From Bacillota bacterium (GTDB taxonomy: Bacteria; Bacillota; Sulfobacillia; JAJZYS01; JAILZS01): a DNA stretch of 36,631 nt. The position numbers and the translations under genes are program-made. The stretch covers positions 1 to 36,631 of the forward strand of contig JAILZS010000023.1 of NCBI GenBank assembly GCA_023512375.1. The letters are read 5' to 3'. How positions within the stretch are numbered: position 1 is the stretch's first letter; every line of letters starts with the position of its first letter. Positions 1-6,793 of the stretch are shown here, in pieces. Under the pieces are notes generated by a model. The model was not told the origin of the DNA and did no database searches. It worked only from the letters and a program-made list of their open reading frames with translations.

Positions 1-1
1 C

Positions 2-505
2 ATCACCTGCGACGCGGGCGAGAATCGCATCTTTATGACCCACTATTACCAGACAAAAGGCGCCGGGACGTTCGTCCAGCCTGCCGGCGTGGGGGGTATG
101 GGATATGCAATTCCCGCGGCGTTAGCCGCCAAGCTGGTCTATCCCCAGCGCCGAGTCGTCGCCGTGTGCGGCGACGGCGGGTTTGCCATCGGCCTGAACG
201 GGTTGATGACGGCCGTAGAAGAGCAGATCCCTATCGCGACCGTGGTCTTTAACAACGGCGCGCTCGGATGGGTCAAGCACGGCCAGGGCGAACGCAATAT
301 CGCGTGCGATTTTGCCGATTTTGATCACGCCGCGATCGCTCGTGCCGTGGGCTGCGGCGGCATCCGCGTCGAGCACCCGTCTCAACTTGCCCCCGCACTG
401 CACGAAGCACTCACGAGCGATCAACCCTTTGTCGTCGATGTGCGCACGTCGCTGAGCGAGTCGTTCGTGAAAGTGACCTCGCCCCTCGTCGGCGAGCGGA
501 CATGA
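2..505 (+). CDS. ThDP-dependent enzyme, acetolactate-synthase-like, C-terminal part (5' end outside window)
   Basis: The frame is open from the window edge, so only the C-terminal part (about 167 residues) is present. It carries the thiamine diphosphate/Mg binding motif of the family: GDGGF at nt 170-184 followed by an LMTAVE segment and ending with the paired Asn of VVFNNG (nt 245-262), the usual GDG-x(~25)-NN spacing. This is the C-terminal TPP domain of the acetolactate synthase/benzoylformate decarboxylase/oxalyl-CoA decarboxylase superfamily. The substrate cannot be told from this domain. Codon use is plainly less GC-biased than in the rest of the window (the first 60 bases are near 50% G+C), so it may be horizontally acquired or a contig-join artefact. 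No same-strand partner gene follows closely. The ATG at 35 is internal, not the start. Confidence 0.85.
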   Translation: MTCDAGENRIFMTHYYQTKGAGTFVQPAGVGGMGYAIPAALAAKLVYPQRRVVAVCGDGGFAIGLNGLMTAVEEQIPIATVVFNNGALGWVKHGQGERNIACDFADFDHAAIARAVGCGGIRVEHPSQLAPALHEALTSDQPFVVDVRTSLSESFVKVTSPLVGERT

Positions 506-795
506 AGCAAAAAACGCCATAGACATGCCAGAGCCAGCCACCCCCTAAGCGCGCAAACAGTCGTGCTTGGTTTAGACATTAGCCCGGATCGCGGCGCCGG
601 CGAAGCCGGCGAGGGCGGCGCGGCAGCCGCGGCGACAAGGCGGCGAGCGCCGCGGCGCCAGCGGCGCCGGCGACCCCCGACACGGGCCGGGCGGCGGCGC
701 CGGCGGCGGAGGCGAAAGCCGAAGGCCCCCGGACCGCAACCGTCCCGACGCCGCGTAGGCGCACCCGTCAGCGGGGCGAGGCGGGCCGGCGCGAG
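506..795. other. Intergenic segment with compositional break and Ala/Pro/Arg-coding low complexity
   Basis: No confidently recognised gene. The first ~60 bases resemble the AT-richer upstream gene. From about 580 the DNA becomes extremely GC-rich and repetitive (GCGGCGCC-type). After a stop at 580-582 the frame of the downstream HNH gene stays open and would encode an Ala/Pro/Lys-rich stretch, but it has no ATG, GTG or TTG before 796. A second frame from GTG 563 reads as Gly/Ala-rich before turning into poly-Arg, so an indel near 630-640 could join the two frames. Either the HNH protein has a longer disordered N-terminus that is broken here, or this is noncoding. Confidence 0.35.
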
Positions 796-1491
796 GTGCG
801 ATCGGGCGAGGCCGAGGGGGCGCCTGGCGGCGGGCATCGGCAGCGCCGAGGGCGCAAGCCCGCGACGGCCGTGGCCGCCGGCGCCCGGCCTACGGGGGCG
901 GAGCCGACGCCGCGCCACCGCCTGTGGACCCTTCGCGCCCACGCCCCGGAGGGCGAGGCGTTGCCCACCCCGATCACGGCCGTCCACCGTCTGCGGGGGC
1001 CGCGCGTGCCTGGGGCGGGCGAACCCCTGCCGCCGGGCAAGGTGCGCGTCATCTACCGGGACGGACGCGAGCTCACCCCGTGCGACCGCAAGAAGGCGGA
1101 GCAGGAGGTGGCGCTGGGGCGCGCCAAGTGGGTGGGCGCCAGCACGATCCGCCTGCGCTACGACCCCTTCCGCGCCCGGCGCACCCGGCGCCGCATCCTG
1201 GAGCGCGACGGCGGCGTATGCGCATACTGCGGCGCCGCAGGCGATACGATCGACCACCTGACACCGTGGTCGCTGGGCGGCCGCACGACCATGGACAACT
1301 GCGTCACCAGCTGCGCCGAGTGCAACTTCCGGCGCGGCAACCGGCCGGTGATCGAGTTCGTGGCCGCGGAGGGCATCACCCTGCGCAAGATGCGCAATCC
1401 GGTGCTCCTCGAGTACGTGCGCGCGGCGCGCGCGCAGATGCGGGCGCGGCGGGCGCGGACGCGGGACGAGGACCGGGCGGAGAGCTCCTGA
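796..1491 (+). CDS. HNH endonuclease family protein
   Basis: 231 residues from GTG 796. The C-terminal half is a zinc-ribbon HNH nuclease domain: CAYC (Cys142, Cys145), then the IDH of the active site (Asp153-His154), a PWSLGG turn, Asn-Cys in the middle strand, and CAECN (Cys173, Cys176) followed by RRGNR. The four Cys form the usual structural zinc site and His154 is the expected general base; the third position of the motif is Asn, as in many stand-alone McrA-like HNH proteins. The first ~75 residues are Gly/Ala/Arg-rich and probably disordered. The target DNA is unknown, and no restriction methylase, toxin partner or mobile-element gene lies next to it. It is followed after 28 bp by a glycosyltransferase gene on the same strand. 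The start is uncertain because the frame is open back to 583. Confidence 0.8.
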   Translation: MRSGEAEGAPGGGHRQRRGRKPATAVAAGARPTGAEPTPRHRLWTLRAHAPEGEALPTPITAVHRLRGPRVPGAGEPLPPGKVRVIYRDGRELTPCDRKKAEQEVALGRAKWVGASTIRLRYDPFRARRTRRRILERDGGVCAYCGAAGDTIDHLTPWSLGGRTTMDNCVTSCAECNFRRGNRPVIEFVAAEGITLRKMRNPVLLEYVRAARAQMRARRARTRDEDRAESS

Positions 1492-1519
1492 CCAGCCCGA
1501 GGGGGGAAGGGAGAGCGCC

Positions 1520-2692
1520 GTGGCCACCGCGTCGAGCGTGCTGATGCTGGCCGCGACGTACGGCGAGGGCCATATCCGGGCTGCCCAGGCCCTGGCGGCG
1601 GCCGTCAACCGCCTGGACCCCGCCCGGCCGGTGCGGGTGGTGGACTTCTTCGAGCACGTGAGTCCCACGCTCAACCGCATCGCCCGCCGCGCCTACGTGG
1701 GCAGCGTGCGGCGCGTCCCCTACCTGTACGGCCGTTGGTACGACGCCACGCGCGCCATCCCCGAGGACTCGCTTGTGCAGCGCACCCTCGACCACTACCG
1801 GGTGGACGGGCTGCGCCGACTGCTGGACGAGATACGCCCGGCGGTCGTGGTGTCGACGTTCCCCATCCCGGCCGGCGTCCTCTCCACCCTCAGGCGGGAG
1901 GAGGGGTACGACGTGCCCTCGGCGGTGGCGGTCACCGACTACACGGTGCACAGCCAGTGGATCCACAGCGGCATCGACCTCTATCTCGTGGGGCACGAGG
2001 AGCTGCGCGCCGGCATGGTGGCGCGCGGCCTGCCGCCGGAGCGGGTGGCCGCGACCGGCATCCCCATCGACCCCCGCTTCGGCGACGTCGTTCCCCGGCG
2101 GGGGGAGGGCCCGCCCTGGCAGGTGCTGGTCATGGGCGGGGCCTACGGCATGTTGCCGGGCACGTTGCGCCTGGTGGAGGGGCTTTTGGGCATCGACGGG
2201 GTGCGGGTGGTCCTGGTGGCCGGCCGCGACCGCCGCCTGCGGCGGCAGGGCCAGGAGATGGCCCGAGCCTGGCCGGGGCGGCTGGAGGTGACCGGGTACA
2301 CGACCGAGGTGCCGGCGCTCATGGCGGCGTCGCACCTATTGGTCACCAAGGCCGGAGGGCTCACCGTGTCGGAGGCCTTGGCCATGCGCCTTCCCCTCAT
2401 GATCTACCGCCCGCTGCCCGGGCAAGAGCAGGCGAACGTGGAGTTTTTGGTGCGCCATCGGGCGGCGCGCGTCTTCCACGACCGCGAGTCGCTCGTGCGG
2501 GAGGTGGCGCACATCCTCGCCCGGGGCGAGGGTCGCCTGGCCCTGGGGCAGGACCACGCGGGGGCGATCGGCCGGCCTACGAGCGCCGTCGACGGGGCGC
2601 GGCTCGTGCTCGCCCTGGCGGACGGCGCCCGTCCCCGGCCCGCCCTGAACGCCTTCCCCGGGGCGGCGCCGGGGCCGGGGGCGGGCGCGTGA
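1520..2692 (+). CDS. UgtP/MGDG-synthase-like glycosyltransferase (GT28 fold)
   Basis: 390 residues from GTG 1520, behind the purine-rich GGGGGGAAGGGAGAG. The N-terminal half matches the MGDG-synthase domain: LMLAATYGEGH at the start is the GxGH-type loop of processive diacylglycerol glucosyltransferases, and VVSTFP and VTDYTVHSQWIH correspond to conserved UgtP segments. The C-terminal half is the nucleotide-sugar binding lobe with GIPIDPRF, VMGGAYG, the KAGGLTVSEAL donor-binding motif and the RPLPGQEQAN loop. B. subtilis UgtP transfers glucose from UDP-glucose to diacylglycerol at the inner membrane face, giving glycolipid and the lipoteichoic-acid anchor; a similar lipid role is inferred. 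The C-terminal ~25 residues are Ala/Pro/Gly-rich. The stop overlaps the start of the next gene by 4 bp (GTGA), so the two are translationally coupled. Confidence 0.85.
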   Translation: MATASSVLMLAATYGEGHIRAAQALAAAVNRLDPARPVRVVDFFEHVSPTLNRIARRAYVGSVRRVPYLYGRWYDATRAIPEDSLVQRTLDHYRVDGLRRLLDEIRPAVVVSTFPIPAGVLSTLRREEGYDVPSAVAVTDYTVHSQWIHSGIDLYLVGHEELRAGMVARGLPPERVAATGIPIDPRFGDVVPRRGEGPPWQVLVMGGAYGMLPGTLRLVEGLLGIDGVRVVLVAGRDRRLRRQGQEMARAWPGRLEVTGYTTEVPALMAASHLLVTKAGGLTVSEALAMRLPLMIYRPLPGQEQANVEFLVRHRAARVFHDRESLVREVAHILARGEGRLALGQDHAGAIGRPTSAVDGARLVLALADGARPRPALNAFPGAAPGPGAGA

Positions 2693-3978
2693 CGGGGCTC
2701 GCGTGGGTGGGGCTCGCCCTGGCCGCCGCCCTGGCGTACGCGCTTGGGTACTGGCTGCTCTGGGACGTGGCCACCCGTCTTTCCCCCGCCACCCTGCGCC
2801 GGGCGGCGGCGGGGGAGGGGAAGGTGGCCCTCACCTTCGACGACGGCCCGGGCGAGGTGACGCCCCGCCTCCTCGACGCCCTCGCCGCCCTGGGTGTCCG
2901 GGCCACCTTCTTCGTGGTGTGGGAGCGCGTGCGTGGGCGAGAGGAGCTGCTTTCCCGCATGCGGCGCGAGGGCCACGAGGTGGCCCTGCACGGCATGCGC
3001 CACGTGCACGCCGGCCTGACGCCGCCGTGGCGGGCGGCAAGGGACCTGGAGCGGGCGGCGGCCGCCCTGGCCGAGGCCACGGGCGGCGCCGCCTTGCCGT
3101 TCTTCCGCCCTCCCTGGGGGTCGGCCAACGCCCTCCAGCTGGCCGCCTGCCGACGGCGCGGCCTACGCGTCGTCCTGTGGGCCGTCGACGCCCGGGACTA
3201 CCGGGCCGACGCCACCCCCTCCGCCATCGCCCGCCAGGTAGTGGGACGGGTGCGGGACGGCGACATCGTGGACATGCACGACGCAGGCGGCGCTGCCGGC
3301 GCCCCGGAGCGCACCCTTGCCGCCCTGCCCGACGTGGTGGCGGGGCTGCGGCAGCGCCGCCTGGAACCGGTGACGCTGAGCGAGCTTCTGCGCGCCGGCG
3401 AGGAGCCGACGAGTGCCCTCTTGCGCCTGTGGGAGGTGTGGGAGGGGCTGTTCGCCCGCATGGAGGCGGCCGTGCCGGTGGGGCGCGAGGGGCTCATCGC
3501 CATCTCCCTGCGCACCTACCGGGGGCCGGCCCTGACCACCGGCGACGGCCGACTCCTGGGCCCGGGCACGCCGGCGGGCGAGATCCACCTCGGCAACTAC
3601 GCCGTCTCCCGCCTGGCCGGCGGTCCGCGTGAGCTCTTGCGCCTGCGGCGCATGCTCAACGAGGCGGTGGACGACCTGGCGGCGGCGGTGGCGCGGGGCG
3701 AGTTCGCCTCCGCCCGCCTCTTCTTCGGCACCACCCTCCTGGGACGGGCGGCCGCCCAGGTGGGTCTGCACGCGCGGGAAGTGGCGCCCACCCCCGGCGT
3801 GCGCCTCAACGTGGCCTGGATGCGGCTTCTCATGCGCATCTACCACCCCGACGGGGCGGCGCGCCTGCGCCGGCATCCGGAGGGCCTTCGGCCCATGCTG
3901 TGCTGGATCACGCGCGAGGAGCTCCTGGCCCGCCATGCCGCGCACACGGCGGCGCAGGCGGAGCCGGGGGCGCCGTAG
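2689..3978 (+). CDS. Polysaccharide deacetylase (NodB domain) with C-terminal YkoP-like domain
   Basis: 429 residues starting at GTG 2689 in a 4-bp overlap with the upstream stop. Residues ~5-25 form one membrane anchor. The NodB domain has every catalytic motif of carbohydrate esterase family 4: TFDDGP (base and metal Asp), HGMRH (H-x3-H metal ligands), FRPPWG, the Asp of AVDARDY, and IVDMHD with the final His. It should remove acetyl groups from an envelope glycan outside the membrane. From residue ~245 a second domain of about 170 residues contains GEIHLGNY, which I read as the YkoP-like domain found with deacetylases and UgtP-like transferases in Bacillota; its role is not known. Coupling to the glycosyltransferase suggests one envelope-glycan or glycolipid pathway. 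The domain name is from memory and less certain than the NodB call. Confidence 0.85.
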   Translation: MTGLAWVGLALAAALAYALGYWLLWDVATRLSPATLRRAAAGEGKVALTFDDGPGEVTPRLLDALAALGVRATFFVVWERVRGREELLSRMRREGHEVALHGMRHVHAGLTPPWRAARDLERAAAALAEATGGAALPFFRPPWGSANALQLAACRRRGLRVVLWAVDARDYRADATPSAIARQVVGRVRDGDIVDMHDAGGAAGAPERTLAALPDVVAGLRQRRLEPVTLSELLRAGEEPTSALLRLWEVWEGLFARMEAAVPVGREGLIAISLRTYRGPALTTGDGRLLGPGTPAGEIHLGNYAVSRLAGGPRELLRLRRMLNEAVDDLAAAVARGEFASARLFFGTTLLGRAAAQVGLHAREVAPTPGVRLNVAWMRLLMRIYHPDGAARLRRHPEGLRPMLCWITREELLARHAAHTAAQAEPGAP

Positions 3979-4152
3979 GGGGCGTACGGCTGCCGGGAGG
4001 TTTCGGCGGCGGCGGGCTGGATACCCCGGCCCGGCCTGGGGAAGGCTGGGAGGCGGGGCAGTTCCTGGCGTGGCCGCGGGGGCGATGGGTCGGCGCGGGA
4101 CGGGCGGCGACGGCCGCGGCGGAAGGAAACGCGCGTACCGACCCGAATTGTC

Positions 4153-4161
4153 TGGTACCCT
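4153..4161 (+). promoter_or_regulatory. Possible extended -10 promoter before the Lon-N gene
   Basis: TGGTACCCT (TGN plus TACCCT) lies about 50 bp upstream of the ATG at 4211. No good -35 hexamer is seen 17 bp upstream, which fits an extended -10 promoter. The 3979-4152 stretch before it shows no gene. Confidence 0.35.
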
Positions 4162-4210
4162 GGCGGTCCCCGGGAGCCGCGCCCGAGGCGGGCGGACAGG
4201 AGGGTGCGAG

Positions 4211-4855
4211 ATGGTCGAGGCCAACTTCCCGCTGATTCCGCTCAACGCCGTCCTCTTTCCCGGCGGGACCCTCTCCCTGCACATCTTCGAGAAGCGCTAC
4301 CGACAGCTCATCGCCGGCTGCCTGGACCGGGACGCGCCGTTCGGCGTCGTCCTCATCCGCGAGGGGCGGGAGGTGGGCGGCCCGTGCGTGCCCTTCACGG
4401 TGGGCACGACGGCCCGCCTCACGGACAGCGTGCCGCTTCCCGACGGACGCATGAACATCACCGCCGTGGGCGTACGGCGGTTCCAGATCGTCGACTACGG
4501 CGAGAGCGGGCCCTACCCGATGGGCCTGGTCGAGTTTTTGGAGGAAGAGGCGGGCGAGGTGAGCCAAGTGGGAGAGGCGGCGCGGGAGGCAGGCGCCCGC
4601 TACACCGCCTACCTCAACCTGGCGCGCACGGTGGGCCGCACCACGGTGCCCACCGCCGCCGCCCTGCCGGAGGACCCGGTGCAGCTCTCCTGGGCCATCG
4701 CTCGCGGCCTTTCGGCCGATCTGCGCACGCGTCAGGAGCTGCTCGAGTGCCCCACCGCCGCCGACCGCCTGCGGCGCGAGGTGGAAGTCCTGGCAGGGGC
4801 GGAGCGCCGCCTGCGCCAGCGCCACATGGGCGAGGCGGAGGCGACGGGCGGTTAG
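4211..4855 (+). CDS. LON peptidase N-terminal (substrate-binding) domain protein
   Basis: 214 residues from ATG 4211 with AGGAGG about 7 bp upstream. The whole protein is the PUA-like Lon N-terminal domain: FPLIPLNAVLFPGGTLSLH at the start, FEKRYRQL, a central FGVVLIREGREVGG, GTTARL, and GVRRFQI, followed by a helical C-terminal part rich in Arg and Glu. There is no AAA or Ser-Lys protease domain, so this is the stand-alone LonN family, widespread in bacteria with an undetermined role, perhaps protein quality control. It appears monocistronic: an extended -10 element precedes it and an 11-bp perfect hairpin follows the stop. Confidence 0.88.
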   Translation: MVEANFPLIPLNAVLFPGGTLSLHIFEKRYRQLIAGCLDRDAPFGVVLIREGREVGGPCVPFTVGTTARLTDSVPLPDGRMNITAVGVRRFQIVDYGESGPYPMGLVEFLEEEAGEVSQVGEAAREAGARYTAYLNLARTVGRTTVPTAAALPEDPVQLSWAIARGLSADLRTRQELLECPTAADRLRREVEVLAGAERRLRQRHMGEAEATGG

Positions 4856-4869
4856 CGGCTGGGCTGGCG

Positions 4870-4903
4870 GGGGGCTCGGGTCGCCGCTAGGGCCCGAGCC
4901 CCC
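4870..4903 (+). terminator. GC-rich terminator-like hairpin after the Lon-N gene
   Basis: Perfect 11-bp stem GGGGGCTCGGG (4870-4880) with CCCGAGCCCCC (4893-4903) and a 12-nt loop, 14 nt after the stop codon. No T-run follows, so strength as an intrinsic terminator is uncertain. Confidence 0.6.
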
Positions 4904-4931
4904 GTTGGTGCTGGAGGGCGGCGGGCGTCTG

Positions 4932-5726
4932 GTGGTGCTCGTGACCGGGGGGGTGCACGGCCTCGGGCGCGCCGTCTGCCGGGAGCTGGCGCGCTCGGGG
5001 TGCGACGTGGCGGTGAACTACCGGGAGAGTGCGGACGACGCCCGCGCCCTGTGCCTCGAGCTGGAGGCGATGGGGGTGCGGGCGCGGGCCGTGGGGGCCG
5101 ACCTGGCCGACCCGGCGCAGGCGGAGGCGCTGGTGGCGGAGGTGGAGGAGGCCTGGGGCCGCCTCGACGCCCTCGTGTGCGCGGCGGGCCCCTTCCATCC
5201 CCGGCGCGTGCCGGTCGCCGCCGCCGACCGGGGCGCGGCGGCGTGGCGGGAGATGGCGGCGGCCAACGTGGCCGGCACCGTGGCCGCCGTCGCCGCCGCC
5301 CTGCCGGGCATGCGCCGGCGGCGCTTCGGGCGCATCGTCACCTTCGGCATGGACGGCGTGGGACGCGCCGCCCCCTGGCCCGGGCGCGCCGCGTACGCCG
5401 CCGCCAAGGCCGCCCTGTGGTCCTACACGCAGAGCCTGGCGCGCGAGGAGGCGCCCCATGGCATCACGGCCAACATGGTGGCTCCGGGCAACATCGTCGA
5501 CCCCTTCAAGGAGGGGAGCATCGCCCAGGCCCGCCGTGCCCCCCCTGAGGCGCCCCGCGCCCCCGTGGGCCGACCGGGGAGCGGTGAGGATGTGGCGCGC
5601 GTGGTGCGCTTCTTGCTCCACCCGGACAGCGACTTCCTCACCGGCAACCTGGTGTACGTGGGCGGGGGCGAGGACGTCGTGGGGCGGCCGGCGGCCTGGC
5701 CGGACGGGGGGACAGCGGATGCGTGA
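4932..5726 (+). CDS. Short-chain dehydrogenase/reductase, possibly FolM/PTR1-like pteridine reductase
   Basis: 264 residues from GTG 4932. In-frame TTG 4905 and GTG 4908 also exist but abut the upstream hairpin; starting at 4932 gives MVLVTGG, typical of the family, with GGAGGG at 4913-4918. The Rossmann motif is TGGVHGLGR and the NYR after beta-2 fits NADPH preference. The Tyr-x3-Lys pair is Tyr155/Lys159, followed by GITANMVAPGNI. The usual catalytic Ser about 13 residues before Tyr is absent (Gly there), while Asp141 lies 14 residues before Tyr. PTR1 and FolM pteridine reductases use Asp in place of Ser. Overlap by 8 bp with a folE homologue supports a pterin substrate. The generic SDR call is safe; pteridine reductase is inference. 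The C-terminus (VYVGGGEDVVG) is the usual tetramer end. Confidence 0.82.
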   Translation: MVLVTGGVHGLGRAVCRELARSGCDVAVNYRESADDARALCLELEAMGVRARAVGADLADPAQAEALVAEVEEAWGRLDALVCAAGPFHPRRVPVAAADRGAAAWREMAAANVAGTVAAVAAALPGMRRRRFGRIVTFGMDGVGRAAPWPGRAAYAAAKAALWSYTQSLAREEAPHGITANMVAPGNIVDPFKEGSIAQARRAPPEAPRAPVGRPGSGEDVARVVRFLLHPDSDFLTGNLVYVGGGEDVVGRPAAWPDGGTADA

Positions 5727-6249
5727 GGGCGGTCGGCGCGGCGCCGAGGCGGCGGTACGCGCGCTACTACGCGCCATGGGGGAGGACCCGGACCGACCGG
5801 GCCTGAGGGAGACGCCGGCGCGCGTGCGCCAGGCGATGGAGGAGCTCTTCCTGGGGGTCGGCCAGGACCCGGCCGCGGCCATCGCCGTCGCCGCGGGCGC
5901 GGAGGGGGAGGACGTCGGCCAGGAGGTGGCGGTGGAGGCGATCCCCTTCCTCTCCTGGTGCGAGCACCATCTCCTGCCCTTCTACGGCAGCGTGGACGTG
6001 CGCTACGCGCCGGCGGGCGGGCGCTTGGCGGGCCTGGGCGATCTGGCGCGGGCGGTGGCCATCGCCTCCCGCCGTCCCCAATTGCAGGAGCGGATGACGG
6101 CGGAGATCGCCGACGCCCTCATGCGCGCGCTCGCCCCCGCCTGGGTGGAGGTGCGCGCCCATGCCACCCAACTGTGTCTGGTGGCGCGAGGGGCGAACGC
6201 CGCGGGGGCACGCGTGGAGACCGTCGCCCGCCGGGGGCGGGGCGCCTAG
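5719..6249 (+). CDS. folE: GTP cyclohydrolase I homologue with altered active site
   Basis: 176 residues from ATG 5719, overlapping the SDR stop by 8 bp. The fold is clear: EDPDRPGLRETPARV, the zinc-binding SWCEHH (Cys81, His83, His84), a strand ending VDVRYAP, RPQLQERMT and LCLVARG with the second zinc Cys (Cys153). Canonical FolE converts GTP to 7,8-dihydroneopterin triphosphate. Three conserved positions differ: the His two residues before the second zinc Cys (E. coli His179) is Gln151, and the GLSK triphosphate-loop motif is GLGD (Gly107, Asp108). Compared with B. subtilis FolE the C-terminal ~15 residues are also missing. His179 mutants of the E. coli enzyme open the ring but stop at the formamidopyrimidine intermediate. 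This copy may therefore do a partial or different reaction; the family is certain, canonical activity is not. Confidence 0.85.
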   Translation: MREGGRRGAEAAVRALLRAMGEDPDRPGLRETPARVRQAMEELFLGVGQDPAAAIAVAAGAEGEDVGQEVAVEAIPFLSWCEHHLLPFYGSVDVRYAPAGGRLAGLGDLARAVAIASRRPQLQERMTAEIADALMRALAPAWVEVRAHATQLCLVARGANAAGARVETVARRGRGA

Positions 6250-6258
6250 CCCCGCCCC
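6234..6258. terminator. Shared hairpin overlapping the stop codons of two convergent genes
   Basis: Perfect 10-bp stem GGGGCGGGGC (6234-6243) with GCCCCGCCCC (6249-6258) and a GCCTA loop. The folE-like gene ends at 6249 and the minus-strand gene at 6258, so one symmetric hairpin covers both ends. It has no T-run. Confidence 0.6.
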
Positions 6259-6629
6259 TACAGGAGGAGGCGCTCTAGGGCGCGGACGGCCGCCTCGTCC
6301 TGGGCCGCGGCCTGGCTCAGGCGCTGGGCGAGTTCGGCCAGGAAGGCGTCGATACCGATCGCCTGCGTGCGGATGGCCACCCCGCGCACCACCTGGGCGC
6401 GCTCCACCCGGTCGGAGGGGCGGGTCAGGTCGAGGCGATAGCGCACGTCGCCGAAGTCGACCGACACCGCCGCCACGGGCGGCCCGAACAGGCCGCCCCG
6501 TTGGGCGCTCGCCTGGCCGGGCAGGGCGTCGAGCAACTTTCGCCCCAGGGTGCGGACGTAGGTGGCGAGGTCCTCGTCCCGCCGCCGAAGGTGCGCCGCC
6601 ACCCGGTCCCAGCCGTCATCCGCCGCCAT
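6258..6629 (-). CDS. Hypothetical protein, ~123 residues
   Basis: I do not recognise the family. The start at ATG 6629 is chosen over an in-frame upstream start at 6659 because GGGAGG lies 7 nt before it. The protein is soluble and predicted alpha/beta: a helical N-terminus (DDGWDRVAAHLRRRDEDLA), a central strand pair around AAVSVDFGDVRYRLDLTRP, and a long C-terminal helix rich in Ala, Gln and Arg. No Cys, no signal peptide, no membrane segment. It converges on the folE-like gene and diverges from cysK across a ~165-bp region that holds the cysK promoter, so it is probably its own transcription unit. Confidence 0.7.
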   Translation of the reverse strand: MAADDGWDRVAAHLRRRDEDLATYVRTLGRKLLDALPGQASAQRGGLFGPPVAAVSVDFGDVRYRLDLTRPSDRVERAQVVRGVAIRTQAIGIDAFLAELAQRLSQAAAQDEAAVRALERLLL

Positions 6630-6711
6630 GCGCCCCGCCTCCCGTCGCCCTCTCGCCACGAACCGTAGCGGGTGGCCGGCGGGGCGTCAACGCCCTGCCG
6701 GCGCACACCCG

Positions 6712-6741
6712 TTGCCAGGGTGCAGGCCCGGCCGGTACGCT
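6712..6741 (+). promoter_or_regulatory. cysK promoter
   Basis: TTGCCA (6712-6717), 18-bp spacer, TACGCT (6736-6741). The -35 box matches 5/6 of the sigma-A consensus. The predicted start near 6748 lies just before the 24-bp palindrome. Confidence 0.55.
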
Positions 6742-6754
6742 GAGAGGAGCGTGG

Positions 6755-6778
6755 GCCGCCCCGACCGGTCGGGGCGGC
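6755..6778. promoter_or_regulatory. 24-bp perfect palindrome in the cysK leader
   Basis: GCCGCCCCGACC (6755-6766) is followed without spacer by its exact reverse complement (6767-6778). It lies just downstream of the predicted transcription start and 15 bp before the cysK GTG, with a run of G that includes the ribosome binding site directly after it. It could be a dimer operator for a repressor of cysteine synthesis or an mRNA hairpin that affects initiation. Confidence 0.5.
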
Positions 6779-6793
6779 AGGGGGGGGTTCGCG

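Noticed and set aside
580-780. GCGGCGCC-type repeats as a possible CRISPR or mobile-element end
   Set aside because: No regular repeat-spacer units, no terminal inverted repeats and no transposase; simple GC-rich low complexity.
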